The notes beneath the pieces were generated by a model, which saw only the letters and a list, made by a program, of their open reading frames with translations, was not told where the DNA came from and did not search any database. Positions 7,167-16,300 of a stretch of 20,138 nucleotides of DNA are shown piece after piece. The stretch covers positions 1-20,138 of the forward strand of contig JBIICM010000025.1 of NCBI GenBank assembly GCA_044238875.1, read 5' to 3'. A program made the translations under genes and the position numbers. The DNA comes from JAIBAI01 sp044238875. Its GTDB lineage: Bacteria; Bacteroidota; Bacteroidia; M30B66. The stretch's first letter is position 1; each line of letters opens with the position of its first letter.

Positions 7167-7174
7167 TAATTTCG
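7167..7174 (+). promoter_or_regulatory. Weak candidate ahcY promoter, -7 element TAATTTCG
   Basis: Seven of eight positions match TAnnTTTG, ending 19 bases before the ahcY ATG. No TTG stands at the expected -33 distance. It is the best candidate in this AT-rich leader, but weak. Confidence 0.25.
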
Positions 7175-7193
7175 CAACAAAATTCAAAAAAAC

Positions 7194-8516
7194 ATGGAAA
7201 ACAATTTAGCAGTGGATAAGTACATCCCCTACAAAGTAAAAGATATTTCCCTGGCTGCCTGGGGTCGCAAGGAAATTTTGTTAGCCGAAGCCGAAATGCC
7301 GGGTCTCATGGCACTGCGCGAAGAATTTGGTCAATCAAAGCCGCTTCAGGGGGCCAGAGTTGCCGGCTGTCTGCACATGACCATCCAGACTGCAGTACTC
7401 ATTGAAACCTTGGTGGCACTTGGGGCAGAGGTTACATGGTCATCATGCAATATTTTCAGCACACAGGATCATGCGGCAGCGGCCATAGCAGCAGCGGGCA
7501 TTCCAGTTTATGCATGGAAAGGAATGACAGCGGAAGAGTTTGACTGGTGCATCGAGCAGACTTTATTCTTTGGAGCTGACAGAAAGCCCCTGAATATGAT
7601 TCTTGATGATGGTGGAGATCTTACCAATATGGTACTCGACAAATACCCTGAACTTGTTGCAGAGATTAAGGGTCTTTCAGAAGAAACCACAACTGGTGTT
7701 CATCGCCTCTATGAGCGGATGAAAAAAGGCACGCTTCCCATGCCTGCCATAAATATCAATGACTCTGTAACAAAATCGAAGTTCGACAATAAATATGGTT
7801 GCCGTGAATCGCTGGTTGATGCGATCAGAAGAGCTACCGATGTAATGATGGCTGGTAAGGTGGCCGTAGTGGCCGGCTTTGGTGATGTTGGAAAAGGTTC
7901 TGCTGATTCATTGCGCAATGCAGGAGTTCGGGTGATTGTAACCGAAATCGATCCAATTTGCGCGCTTCAGGCTGCTATGGAAGGATACGAGGTGAAGAAA
8001 ATGGATCAGGCAGTAAAAGAAGCCGATATCATTGTAACAGCAACCGGAAACAAGGATATTGTTACCGGACGCCATTTTAAGACAATGAAGGACAAAGCGA
8101 TTGTATGTAACATCGGGCATTTTGATACCGAAATTGATATGGCCTGGTTGAATAACAATTATGGGTCAACCAAAGATGTGATCAAACCACAGGTTGATAA
8201 ATATACCATTGATGGCAAGGATTTGATTGTTTTAGCTGAAGGCCGTCTGGTAAATTTAGGCTGTGCAACGGGTCACCCCAGTTTTGTAATGTCAAATTCA
8301 TTCACCAATCAGGTTCTTGCCCAGCTTGAATTGTGGACCAACAGAGCTGCTTATGAAAACAAAGTTTACACGCTTCCCAAGCACCTTGACGAAAAAGTTG
8401 CCCGTTTGCATCTGGCTAAAATAGGCGTTGAACTTGATGAACTCAGCACTGATCAGGCAGAATACATCGGTGTTGATGTTAATGGTCCGTTTAAGCCCGA
8501 GTATTACAGGTATTAA
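7194..8516 (+). CDS. ahcY: Adenosylhomocysteinase (S-adenosylhomocysteine hydrolase)
   Basis: The enzyme reversibly splits S-adenosylhomocysteine into adenosine and homocysteine, removing the product that inhibits methyltransferases, using tightly bound NAD. Family markers along the 440 residues: ARVAGCLHMTIQTAVLIETL near 60-80, CNIFSTQDHAAAA near 90, DDGGDLTNM near 140, ININDSVTKSKFDNKYGCR near 190, the NAD-binding GFGDVGKG near 230, VCNIGHFDTEID near 310, and the C-terminal GPFKPEYYRY, whose Lys and Tyr contact NAD of the neighbouring subunit. It stands alone between divergent clpPX and a convergent lipoprotein gene and has its own terminator. ATG 7194 follows an A-rich leader (AAATTCAAAAAAAC) and matches the usual N-terminus. 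Confidence 0.97.
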   Translation: MENNLAVDKYIPYKVKDISLAAWGRKEILLAEAEMPGLMALREEFGQSKPLQGARVAGCLHMTIQTAVLIETLVALGAEVTWSSCNIFSTQDHAAAAIAAAGIPVYAWKGMTAEEFDWCIEQTLFFGADRKPLNMILDDGGDLTNMVLDKYPELVAEIKGLSEETTTGVHRLYERMKKGTLPMPAININDSVTKSKFDNKYGCRESLVDAIRRATDVMMAGKVAVVAGFGDVGKGSADSLRNAGVRVIVTEIDPICALQAAMEGYEVKKMDQAVKEADIIVTATGNKDIVTGRHFKTMKDKAIVCNIGHFDTEIDMAWLNNNYGSTKDVIKPQVDKYTIDGKDLIVLAEGRLVNLGCATGHPSFVMSNSFTNQVLAQLELWTNRAAYENKVYTLPKHLDEKVARLHLAKIGVELDELSTDQAEYIGVDVNGPFKPEYYRY

Positions 8517-8620
8517 GAACGGATTGCGGAAGTTAGCCTGAAGGACGAACGGTAACGAATAAAATTAAAGGTTACTGCCTAAACAGATCAACGCTTCCGT
8601 CTTAAAACTGACTTTTGATT

Positions 8621-8655
8621 AAGGCTGGTATGATAGAAATCATGCCGGCCTTTTT
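8621..8655 (+). terminator. Intrinsic terminator after ahcY
   Basis: Arms AAGGCTGGTATGAT (8621-8634) and ATCATGCCGGCCTT (8639-8652) form a 14-bp stem with two G-U pairs and an AGAA loop, followed by TTTTT. The T-run overlaps the stop codon of the convergent lipoprotein gene (8654-8656). On the minus strand no T-run follows the stem, so it is one-directional. Confidence 0.85.
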
Positions 8656-9088
8656 AATTGTAAACATGAAGGGTGAAAGGGTCTGAGAGACGCGCACTGT
8701 ATTGTAATAAAGGGTTAATAGCCGGGCCATATAAAACAGAACCGTCAATGAGTGAAAATCCGGATGTACAGCACGCGCATTTTAGTATTACCGTAACTGA
8801 AGAATCAGGGCTAACCTTGCCGCAGGTTTGCTGCGGTTGCCAGGTGCAATGACGGTCAAAAGCAACATATTCTTCAAATGCCCTGTGGTAAACAATGATA
8901 CCCCGTGACCCCGCATTCAGATAAAGCCATCCGCCTACACTGTTTAAACCCTGGCTTGACGGGCTGTTTAAAAGGATATATTGATCAACATTCACAAAAG
9001 GAATGCCCAGTTGCTGGTTGATATTGTCCTTTTTACAGGCCGAAAAAATAAGCGGCAACAGCACAAATGAATATCGTAGGATGAACAT
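8654..9088 (-). CDS. Lipoprotein with a degenerate Rieske-like fold
   Basis: From ATG 9088 the product is 144 residues with a lipoprotein signal (hydrophobic stretch, then FSAC with Cys18 as the lipidated residue, then KKDN), so it is probably tethered to a membrane facing the periplasm. Residues 66-132 follow the outline of a Rieske [2Fe-2S] domain: VAFDRHCTW, a spacer, KCACCTSGFSLIDGSVLYGPAINPL. The ligand motifs are altered, however: CxH is C81-T-W83 and CxxH is C104-A-C106-C107, so both cluster histidines are gone, and C89 is extra. A normal Rieske cluster is therefore unlikely; an all-Cys metal site, disulfides or a scaffold role remain possible. The frame stays open to ATG 9160, but that start would lack a proper signal and overlap the divergent gene. 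Confidence 0.72.
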   Translation of the reverse strand: MFILRYSFVLLPLIFSACKKDNINQQLGIPFVNVDQYILLNSPSSQGLNSVGGWLYLNAGSRGIIVYHRAFEEYVAFDRHCTWQPQQTCGKVSPDSSVTVILKCACCTSGFSLIDGSVLYGPAINPLLQYSARLSDPFTLHVYN

Positions 9089-9105
9089 ACCAGTTAATTG
9101 CACGA

Positions 9106-9137
9106 TTTGGTTAACGAACATTCGCATGCTAAATTGC
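9106..9137 (+). promoter_or_regulatory. Weak candidate promoter (TTTG, 20 bases, TAAATTGC)
   Basis: TTTG at 9106-9109 and TAAATTGC at 9130-9137 (six of eight matches to TAnnTTTG) lie in the 70-base divergent gap, 21 bases before ATG 9159. This would drive the small basic protein gene. Confidence 0.28.
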
Positions 9138-9158
9138 GGTATTTTTCGAAGTAAAATC

Positions 9159-9416
9159 ATGGGCAGAACGCTGATTTCAATTTTGTTTGTTTTATTTCTG
9201 CTGCAGGCTGCAAATGCTCAGGAAAAGCCAAAATCAAGAACGCAGCAGAAGAAAGAATTGAAGAAGAAAAAAGAGGACCAGATTGAAAAGCGTAAAAAAA
9301 GGGAAAAAGAACTAATCAAGCGCCATATGGATATTCAGTCGAAGCAGACACGCAAACAGATGCGGAAGGCAAAGAGGGCATCTGATAAGCTGAACAGAAG
9401 AAAAAGGCGGTATTAA
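9159..9416 (+). CDS. Small, extremely basic exported protein, 85 aa
   Basis: The start MGRTLISILFVLFLLQAANA is a clear Sec signal peptide with an ANA-Q cleavage site. The mature part is only about 65 residues, of which about 30 are Lys or Arg, arranged in runs (KKELKKKKED, EKRKKREKE) and ending NRRKRRY. There is no cysteine, and the sequence looks helical or coiled. I recognise no family. Possible roles include binding to lipopolysaccharide, cell-wall polymers or nucleic acid outside the cytoplasm, all speculation. The frame is open upstream to 9003 but that part is antisense to the lipoprotein gene, so ATG 9159, which begins the signal peptide, is preferred. Confidence 0.72.
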   Translation: MGRTLISILFVLFLLQAANAQEKPKSRTQQKKELKKKKEDQIEKRKKREKELIKRHMDIQSKQTRKQMRKAKRASDKLNRRKRRY

Positions 9417-9498
9417 TTTCAGGAAATCATAAAATACTGCTTGCAGTCTTCCCCCGAAAGTCAGAACGCACCCAAAAATATATGTTTTAAAATTTCAA

Positions 9499-9518
9499 TA
9501 TATCGAAATCTTGATATA
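9499..9518. repeat. AT-rich inverted repeat in the leader of the receptor operon
   Basis: TATATCGA (9499-9506) and TTGATATA (9511-9518) pair over 8 positions with one G-U and a four-base centre. It lies about 115 bases before the receptor gene, upstream of the promoter candidates, so it could be an operator; AT-rich repeats also arise by chance. Confidence 0.35.
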
Positions 9519-9528
9519 ATTTATTGAT

Positions 9529-9591
9529 TTTGTGTTGGTTATAAAATTTATCGTTGTGTTTAGCAGGGATAACATTCTCTTTCTATCTTAG
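9529..9591 (+). promoter_or_regulatory. Probable promoter region of the receptor / secreted protein / PorV operon
   Basis: The 215-base gap at 9417-9631 is AT-rich and must hold the promoter of the 8.6-kb unit. Two imperfect candidates are visible: TTTG 9529-9532, 16 bases, TATCGTTG 9549-9556; and TTTA 9559-9562, 21 bases, TATCTTAG 9584-9591. Neither is convincing alone. I see no riboswitch-like or tRNA-like fold here. Confidence 0.3.
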
Positions 9592-9631
9592 CCCGCTTAA
9601 AAATTTCACGGTTTCTAAATATTCCGTTAAC

Positions 9632-12600
9632 ATGGTAAGAAACATTTACCTATTCATTGCAATAGCCCTTTTAGCTCCGCTGAGCATACTGGCTCAAACA
9701 GGTGCGGGAACCCTCAAGGGTGTTATTAAAGATTCAAAAACCGGCGAGGCTATCCCCTTTGCGAATGTAGTTGTTGAACTTGGTGGTATTCAGGTTGGAA
9801 CCGGTCAGTCGAATTTCAACGGTGAGTACCAGATTAAGCCGATTAATCCGGGCTCATATGTAGTAAAAAGTTCCTATGTCGGTTATAAGCCGGTTAAAAC
9901 CACAGGTGTAATCATTTCGGCCGGTAAGATTACCGTCGTGGATGTGAAGATGGAATCCTCAGTGGTGGAGATGAAAGAATTTGAAGTGGTTGAATATGAT
10001 GTACCACTGATTGAGGATTATCAGGGTAAAACCGTGACCAAAGAAGAAATTTATGCCCTTCCTACACGTAATATCAATTCTGTTGCCGCCACTACAGCCG
10101 GTGTAACTCAGCAGGATGAAGGTGATGGGGTTAACATTCGCGGTTCAAGGGGAGACGCTACCTTCTATTTCGTTGATGGGATCAAGGTGCGGGGCTCGGC
10201 CAATATTCCGCAACAGGGTATCGAGCAGATACAAATTATAACAGGAGGGCTGCCTGCCATGTACGGTGATGCTACGGGTGGGGTCATCAGTATTACTACA
10301 CGCGGCCCCAGCCAGCAATTTCATGGTGGGATTGAAGGTGTGCGTTCTGTTGATGGTTACGGTTACAACCTTTTGGGATTCAACCTGACCGGCCCGATAG
10401 CATCAAAAAGAAATGCCGATGGTCAGAAAATTCCTTATATCGGATTTTTCTTTTCTTCTGAACTCTACAAAGATGCAGATCCTGATCCATCTGCAGTTGG
10501 TGTGACCAGATTAAAAAAAGATAAATTGGCCGAACTGGCCGCAAGACCACTGCGCCCGGGTCCGCTGGGTGTTGGTAAGGTATCAAACGCCTCCTATGTG
10601 AGGGCTTCTGATTTCGAAAATATTCGCAGAAGAGAAAACGCTGAGGTTCAGCGGGCAAGCTTTGCAGGAAAGATTGATATCAAAGTTAACAGCAATGTGA
10701 ACCTTACCCTGGGCGGCACATTTGATTATGCTGACAACACAGGATGGAACTACAATAACAGTATGTTTAATCCTGAAGAAAATGGAAGAGGAATCAGTTC
10801 AACTAGCAGGGGTTATGTAAAATTCACCCAACGCTTCGGGGGGGCAGATCAGGAAAAGTCAGCCAATATCATTAAGAACTTCTACTACACGCTACAGGCT
10901 GATTATACCCGCAATACAGGCAGATCTTTTAATAACCGCCACCGAGATAACCTATTTGATTATGGTTATGTAGGCAAGTTCAAAACTTTCAAAGCGCCTG
11001 TATATGTATTCGGACTTGACTCCGTTAACGGTGTGCAGTATGCAGGCCTGAAGCTTTCAGCTTTTGCCGACACCCTTTTCTCCTTTCAGCGTAGTGAGCT
11101 CAATCCAAATACTGCTAATTACACCAGTCAATATTATGATTTCGCCGGTGGCGTGAGACAGGGTTTTTATCAAAATTTCACCCAGGTGCAGCAGGGAGGC
11201 GGTCTTCTGAACGGAGGTTTGCCACAAAGTGTTTACTCCCTTTACTCGAATACAGGGTCAACCTTTGGCGGATGGAGCAAATCATTGGCTGAGCAGTTCA
11301 GATTGGTTGGTAGCGCAGCTGCCGATATCAAGGGGCATGAAATAGGTTTCGGATTTGAATATGAGCAGCGCTTTGACCGCGGATACAGTGTTGCACCGAT
11401 TGGTTTATGGACAATTATGCGGCAATTGGTTAACCGGCATATTGAACAGTTTGATCTAAAAAATCCGATTCTGGTATTTGACGAGAACGGTGTTTTCTCT
11501 GATACCATTAACTACAACCGCCTTTACAGCGCTTCTGACCAGACTTTTTTTGACAAGAACCTTCGCGAGAAGCTCGGTAAACCGATTGATGGTCTTGAAT
11601 GGCTTGATGTTGACAACCTTGACCCATCAACTTTCTCGCTGAATATGTTCAGTCCTGATGAACTCCTAAATCAGGGTAATTCACTTGTATCCTATTTTGG
11701 ATATGATGCATACGGCAATATGCTGAGGGGTAAGCGTTCTATTGAGGACTATGTTAATGCACGCGACCAGTATGGTAATTTTAAGCGTGAGGTTGGCGCT
11801 TTCAATCCCATTTACACTGCAGCCTATATTCAGGATAAATTTGCATTCAGGGATCTGATTTTCAATATTGGCTTGCGTGTTGATCGTTATGATGCCAATC
11901 AAAAAACATTAAAGGATCAGTATTCGCTTTATGAAACAAGAAAAGCCGGCGAATTTCAGTATTCTGATTCAAAACCTCGTCCGACAAGTATTGGTGATGA
12001 TTACGTAGTATATGTCAAAGATGAGAAAAACACCAACCTCTCAAATATTGATAATATTGTGGGTTACAGAAACGGTAGCCGCTGGTACAATGCCAATGGG
12101 GTAGAGATACTTGATCCGGCCATTATTGCCCAGGCCAATACATCAGGAAGGGCTACCCCCGCGCTTGTCAATCCTGAAAATAAGGAATTAAGTTCTCAGG
12201 CGTTTACTGATTACAAACCGCAAATCAATGTAATGCCAAGGATTGCTTTTCAGTTCCCCATATCTGATGTGGCGCAGTTTTTTGCGCATTATGACGTACT
12301 TACACAACGCCCTACAGAGGGTGTAAGGTTTGACCCTATCAACTATTACTTTCTCTCAAGGGGCATCAGTAGCCTGATGAACAATCCTGATCTGAAGCCC
12401 CAGCGTACAATTGACTATGAAGTAGGTTTTAAACAGGCACTTACCAGAAGTTCAGCCATTACCATCAGTGCCTTCTACAGGGAACTACGCAATCTCATTA
12501 CAGTTATTCCTATCAACTATTCTTATCCGGTAAATTATCAAACTTTTGGTAATTTGGACTTTGGAACAGTTAAAGGCCTTTCGGTAGCCTATGATCTCAG

Positions 12601-13288
12601 GAGAACCGGAAATGTGAGGCTTACAGCCAATTATACCCTTCAGTTTGCTGACGGAACCGGCACAAGTTCGGGAACAGGCGCCTTCCTGATCAATTCAGGA
12701 CAGCCCAACCTCAGAACAACGTTACCACTTGGGTTTGATGTAAGGCATCAAATTCAGACAACATTTGACTTCCGTTACGATGAGGGTAAACGTTACAATG
12801 GCCCGGTATGGTTTGGCAAGCGGGTATTCGAAAATGCGGGTGTCAATATGGTCATGATTGCCAATTCAGGTACCCCCTATTCCAGGTCTTCATTTTACAC
12901 CCAGGATGCCGGCACCGGTGGCCGGGCGATACTCAAGGGATCTCCCAATGGCTCCAGGTTGCCTTTCCAGTATAGGATCAACCTGAGGGTTGATAAAACC
13001 TTTGCCCTTACTTACGGCAAGAAAGAAGGCGATGAGCGCAAGACAGCCGATCTGCAGCTTTATGTGCTGGTTCAGAACCTGCTGAACTTTAAAAACATTA
13101 TTGGAGTTTATCGTGCAACAGGTAATCCTGATGATGATGGCTACCTGAATGCAGCAACATCACAGGCAATCATTCAATCGCAGTTAGATCCCATTTCTTT
13201 CGCAGACCTTTATACAGCCAAAGTCAGGAGCCCATTCAACTTTTCCCGCCCGAGGGTAATTCGTATCGGAGCTATTCTGAACTTCTAA
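9632..13288 (+). CDS. TonB-dependent outer-membrane receptor with carboxypeptidase-like N-terminal domain
   Basis: The 1218-residue outer-membrane barrel starts at ATG 9632 with signal peptide MVRNIYLFIAIALLAPLSIL (then AQ); an in-frame GTG at 9554 would bury that signal behind 26 residues. Residues about 25-110 are a CarboxypepD_reg-like domain (GTLKGVIKDSKTGEAIPFANV ... SYVGYKPV). Next is a linker with a possible TonB box (EFEVVEYDVPLI), then the plug (about 140-240: VNIRGSRGDATFYFVDGIKV, GLPAMYGDATGGVISITTRG), then a beta-barrel of about 970 residues ending in VIRIGAILNF, with the terminal Phe usual for such barrels. No SusD gene is adjacent, so it is not a standard SusCD polysaccharide pair. 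The partner genes follow at 19- and 20-base spacing. The ligand cannot be told from sequence. Confidence 0.93.
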   Translation: MVRNIYLFIAIALLAPLSILAQTGAGTLKGVIKDSKTGEAIPFANVVVELGGIQVGTGQSNFNGEYQIKPINPGSYVVKSSYVGYKPVKTTGVIISAGKITVVDVKMESSVVEMKEFEVVEYDVPLIEDYQGKTVTKEEIYALPTRNINSVAATTAGVTQQDEGDGVNIRGSRGDATFYFVDGIKVRGSANIPQQGIEQIQIITGGLPAMYGDATGGVISITTRGPSQQFHGGIEGVRSVDGYGYNLLGFNLTGPIASKRNADGQKIPYIGFFFSSELYKDADPDPSAVGVTRLKKDKLAELAARPLRPGPLGVGKVSNASYVRASDFENIRRRENAEVQRASFAGKIDIKVNSNVNLTLGGTFDYADNTGWNYNNSMFNPEENGRGISSTSRGYVKFTQRFGGADQEKSANIIKNFYYTLQADYTRNTGRSFNNRHRDNLFDYGYVGKFKTFKAPVYVFGLDSVNGVQYAGLKLSAFADTLFSFQRSELNPNTANYTSQYYDFAGGVRQGFYQNFTQVQQGGGLLNGGLPQSVYSLYSNTGSTFGGWSKSLAEQFRLVGSAAADIKGHEIGFGFEYEQRFDRGYSVAPIGLWTIMRQLVNRHIEQFDLKNPILVFDENGVFSDTINYNRLYSASDQTFFDKNLREKLGKPIDGLEWLDVDNLDPSTFSLNMFSPDELLNQGNSLVSYFGYDAYGNMLRGKRSIEDYVNARDQYGNFKREVGAFNPIYTAAYIQDKFAFRDLIFNIGLRVDRYDANQKTLKDQYSLYETRKAGEFQYSDSKPRPTSIGDDYVVYVKDEKNTNLSNIDNIVGYRNGSRWYNANGVEILDPAIIAQANTSGRATPALVNPENKELSSQAFTDYKPQINVMPRIAFQFPISDVAQFFAHYDVLTQRPTEGVRFDPINYYFLSRGISSLMNNPDLKPQRTIDYEVGFKQALTRSSAITISAFYRELRNLITVIPINYSYPVNYQTFGNLDFGTVKGLSVAYDLRRTGNVRLTANYTLQFADGTGTSSGTGAFLINSGQPNLRTTLPLGFDVRHQIQTTFDFRYDEGKRYNGPVWFGKRVFENAGVNMVMIANSGTPYSRSSFYTQDAGTGGRAILKGSPNGSRLPFQYRINLRVDKTFALTYGKKEGDERKTADLQLYVLVQNLLNFKNIIGVYRATGNPDDDGYLNAATSQAIIQSQLDPISFADLYTAKVRSPFNFSRPRVIRIGAILNF

Positions 13289-13307
13289 TTTTTTAACTCG
13301 AGTCGCC

Positions 13308-16300
13308 ATGAAAACTCGCCTACTAATTTTCGCTGGACTTCTGATAGCAGGAAGCAGCGAAGTGTTCTCAAGAAACTGGCCGGTAAATTCAACCGGAACA
13401 TCCGGCAACCCGCCCAATAATGGTAAGCTGGCAGCAGGCTGTGCCCCAGGTGCAGGCCGAACAGACCTTGATCTGAACAACGTTAGAACTACCATTTATA
13501 CTACCGGTGATATGTGGTGGGATCTGATCAGCGCTCCGCGTTATGAGGTTCCGAAGGGGAGTAGAAAACATTCAGCCTTTGCAGGGTCTTTATGGCTTGC
13601 CGGTCTGGATAACGGTGGCAACCTAAAGTCTGCTGCCATGATGTATCGTCAGAATGGAAACGATTTCTGGCCGGGCCCGCTTAAACTTGATGATGCTTCA
13701 ACCACTCCGGAAGCTTGTCTGGCCTACGACCGCCACTGGAAAATAACAAGACGAGAGGTTGAAGACTTTGTACTTGGGGGGCTTCCGGCAACTGATGTAA
13801 TCAATAGCTGGCCGGGCAATGGTATCAGCGACCTCGGCTTAACCGGGTATGCGAGTGAAATTGCACCATTTGTTGATGGCGACGGCGATGGTGTGTATGA
13901 CCCGACAGCCCGTGATGAAAACAACGTTCCGATTGATTTTCCAGGCTACGACATATATGGTGATTTAGGTTGTAAAGCGCGGTTATTCGGAGATCAAACC
14001 CTTTGGTACATTTTTAACGACAAGGGCAACATCCATACTGAAACAGCAGGCTTTCCCATTGGATTTGAAATAAGGGCTCAGGCATTTCAATTTGCCACTA
14101 ATAATGCCCTCAATAACATGACATTTTACAACTATGAAATTATCAACCGTTCAACATTCACGGTTAGCCAAACATATTTCGGTCAATGGACAGATCCTGA
14201 CCTTGGAAATTATGCAGATGATTATGCCGGTTGTGATGTTGGTCGGGGTATGGGTTATGTTTACAATGGCGATGCGGATGATGAGACAGTACTCGGTTAT
14301 GGATTAAACCCTCCTGCTATTGGTATTGACTTTTTTGAGGGGCCTTTTGAGGATGCGAACAGCAAGGATGACACGAGCGATTTTTGTGTGAATCCAAGGG
14401 CAAGAAATGGCCTTGGTTATGGCGATGGTATCATTGACAATGAGCGTATCGGAATGGCACGTTTTTCTTATTTTAACAGTGGATCTAATCCGGTAAATGG
14501 TGACCCTCAAACCGGACAGCAGATTTATAATTATCTGCGGGGCTTTTGGAAAGACGGTACCGACATGACTTATGGTAATGATGGTATTGGTGGCAATGTG
14601 AAATACAGTTTTATGTTTCCGGGAAATACCGATCCAGAGGGACTTGGTGAGATGATTGCAAACGGAACGGTAAATCAATGCCGACAGCCCAATGAATACC
14701 TTCCAAATTGGGATGAACCATCATTGGGGCTTGCACCGGCTGACCGACGTCTGGTTCAAAGTGCGGGTCCATTCACACTTGAGCCTGGAGCTGTTAATAA
14801 AGTTACTGTAGGAGTTGTATGGGCGAGGGCTTCTTCAGGTGGTCCTTTAGCCTCTGTAGAGCTTGTTAAACGTGTTGATGATGATGCCCAGGCGCTGTTC
14901 GACAACTGTTTCTCACTGATCAATGGTCCGGACGCACCTCAAACAAGAATTGTAGAACTCGACAAAGAGCTGATCTTCCTGTTTGAAAACACCTACAATG
15001 ATGATGTTGTATATTACCAGGACAATACCAGCGTACCGGGATTTGGTGACGTTACCTACCGCTTTCAGGGATATCAGGTATTTCAGCTGAAAGACCTTTC
15101 AGTTACGGTAAATGATCTAAAGGATCCAAGCAGAGCAAGGCTTGTTGCCCAATGCGATCTTCAGGACAATGTAGATCAGATTGTTAACCGTTACTTTGAT
15201 CAGACCATTGAAGAAAATGTGCCTGTGGAGGAGGTTAACGGTGAAAACAAAGGTCTGCGAAACAGTTTCCAGATCAAACGGGATGCCTTTGCAACCGGTG
15301 ATAACCGTCTGGTGAATCACAAACAATATTATTACCTGGTACTTTCATACGCTGCTGCGGATATTGATACTGTGACCTTCGGACTGCGCTATCTGGCCGG
15401 GCGAAGAACTAAAGGTTTTTCTGCCCTGCAGATCTATACCGCTATTCCTCATATCAGTGCACCCAGCTTTAATGGAACTGAAATACAGTCAAAATATGGA
15501 GAAATTCCGTCGCTTACCAGAATCGAAGGACAGGGCAACGGTTCCAACAGCGTTGACCTCACTGAGGAATCTATCGCTGAAATACTTCAGGCCCCATTCT
15601 GGGTAAAAAACCCAACTTACAAGCGAAACAGCGGGCCTGTTAACATTAAGGTTGTTGATCCGCTATCAATTACCGACAGTGAATACGAATTCAAGATTCT
15701 GGGATTGAATGACACATCCAGGTGGTCATTACGCCGATTGTCAGATAATTCAACATACACTTCGTCAGGTACCCTTTCGCAGGGTATTGAGGAGGTTATT
15801 TCTCAATGGGGTTTTGCTGTGGATGTAAAACAGGTTCTGGCACCAGGGCTTGACAAAACAGGAGGTAACGGGTTTATTGAAGGCTCCATTACATATGCAG
15901 ATAATTCTAAACGCTGGTTAAATTTCCTTGTAGATGAGGAAGGATGTAATAACCCTGCCAACTGGATCAGATCAGGTAACCTCGACAATCCACCAGCTTC
16001 AAATCTAATTGAATGTAATGATTATATTGGCGTGGATAATGGTCAATATTATGAGCGGATACTGGGCGGAACATGGGCTCCTTTTCAATTAGTGAGCCGA
16101 TATGATGACGGCCCATGTTATGAAAATGCCTCTGCACAGGCTGCCGGTTATCTGCAAAGACTCGGCAGTGTTGACATAGTTTTAACTCCTGATCAGACGA
16201 AATGGAGTCGCTGCCCAGTATTTGAGACCAATGACGATAAAAATTTCTCTCAGGGTAACGCCGATAAATTGTTGCTTCGTAATGCGCCATCAGTTGGGAA

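Noticed and set aside
6977..7193. S-adenosylhomocysteine or SAM riboswitch ahead of ahcY
   Set aside because: The leader from the best promoter candidate is only about 13 bases, and I could not find the paired elements of a known SAH or SAM riboswitch in the gap.
9089..9160. Longer lipoprotein starting at 9160 on the minus strand
   Set aside because: It would overlap the divergent basic-protein gene and put 24 residues before the lipoprotein signal.
9554..9631. GTG start for the TonB-dependent receptor
   Set aside because: It would add 26 residues before a textbook signal peptide that begins at ATG 9632 and would overlap promoter candidates.
9632..13288. SusCD-type polysaccharide utilisation locus
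   Set aside because: The receptor resembles SusC only in its N-terminal domain and barrel; there is no SusD lipoprotein, glycoside hydrolase or regulator nearby.
13184..13495. Minus-strand frames of 60-124 codons inside the receptor and giant-protein genes
   Set aside because: They are antisense to strongly supported genes, have no domain or signal features and no promoter-like lead.
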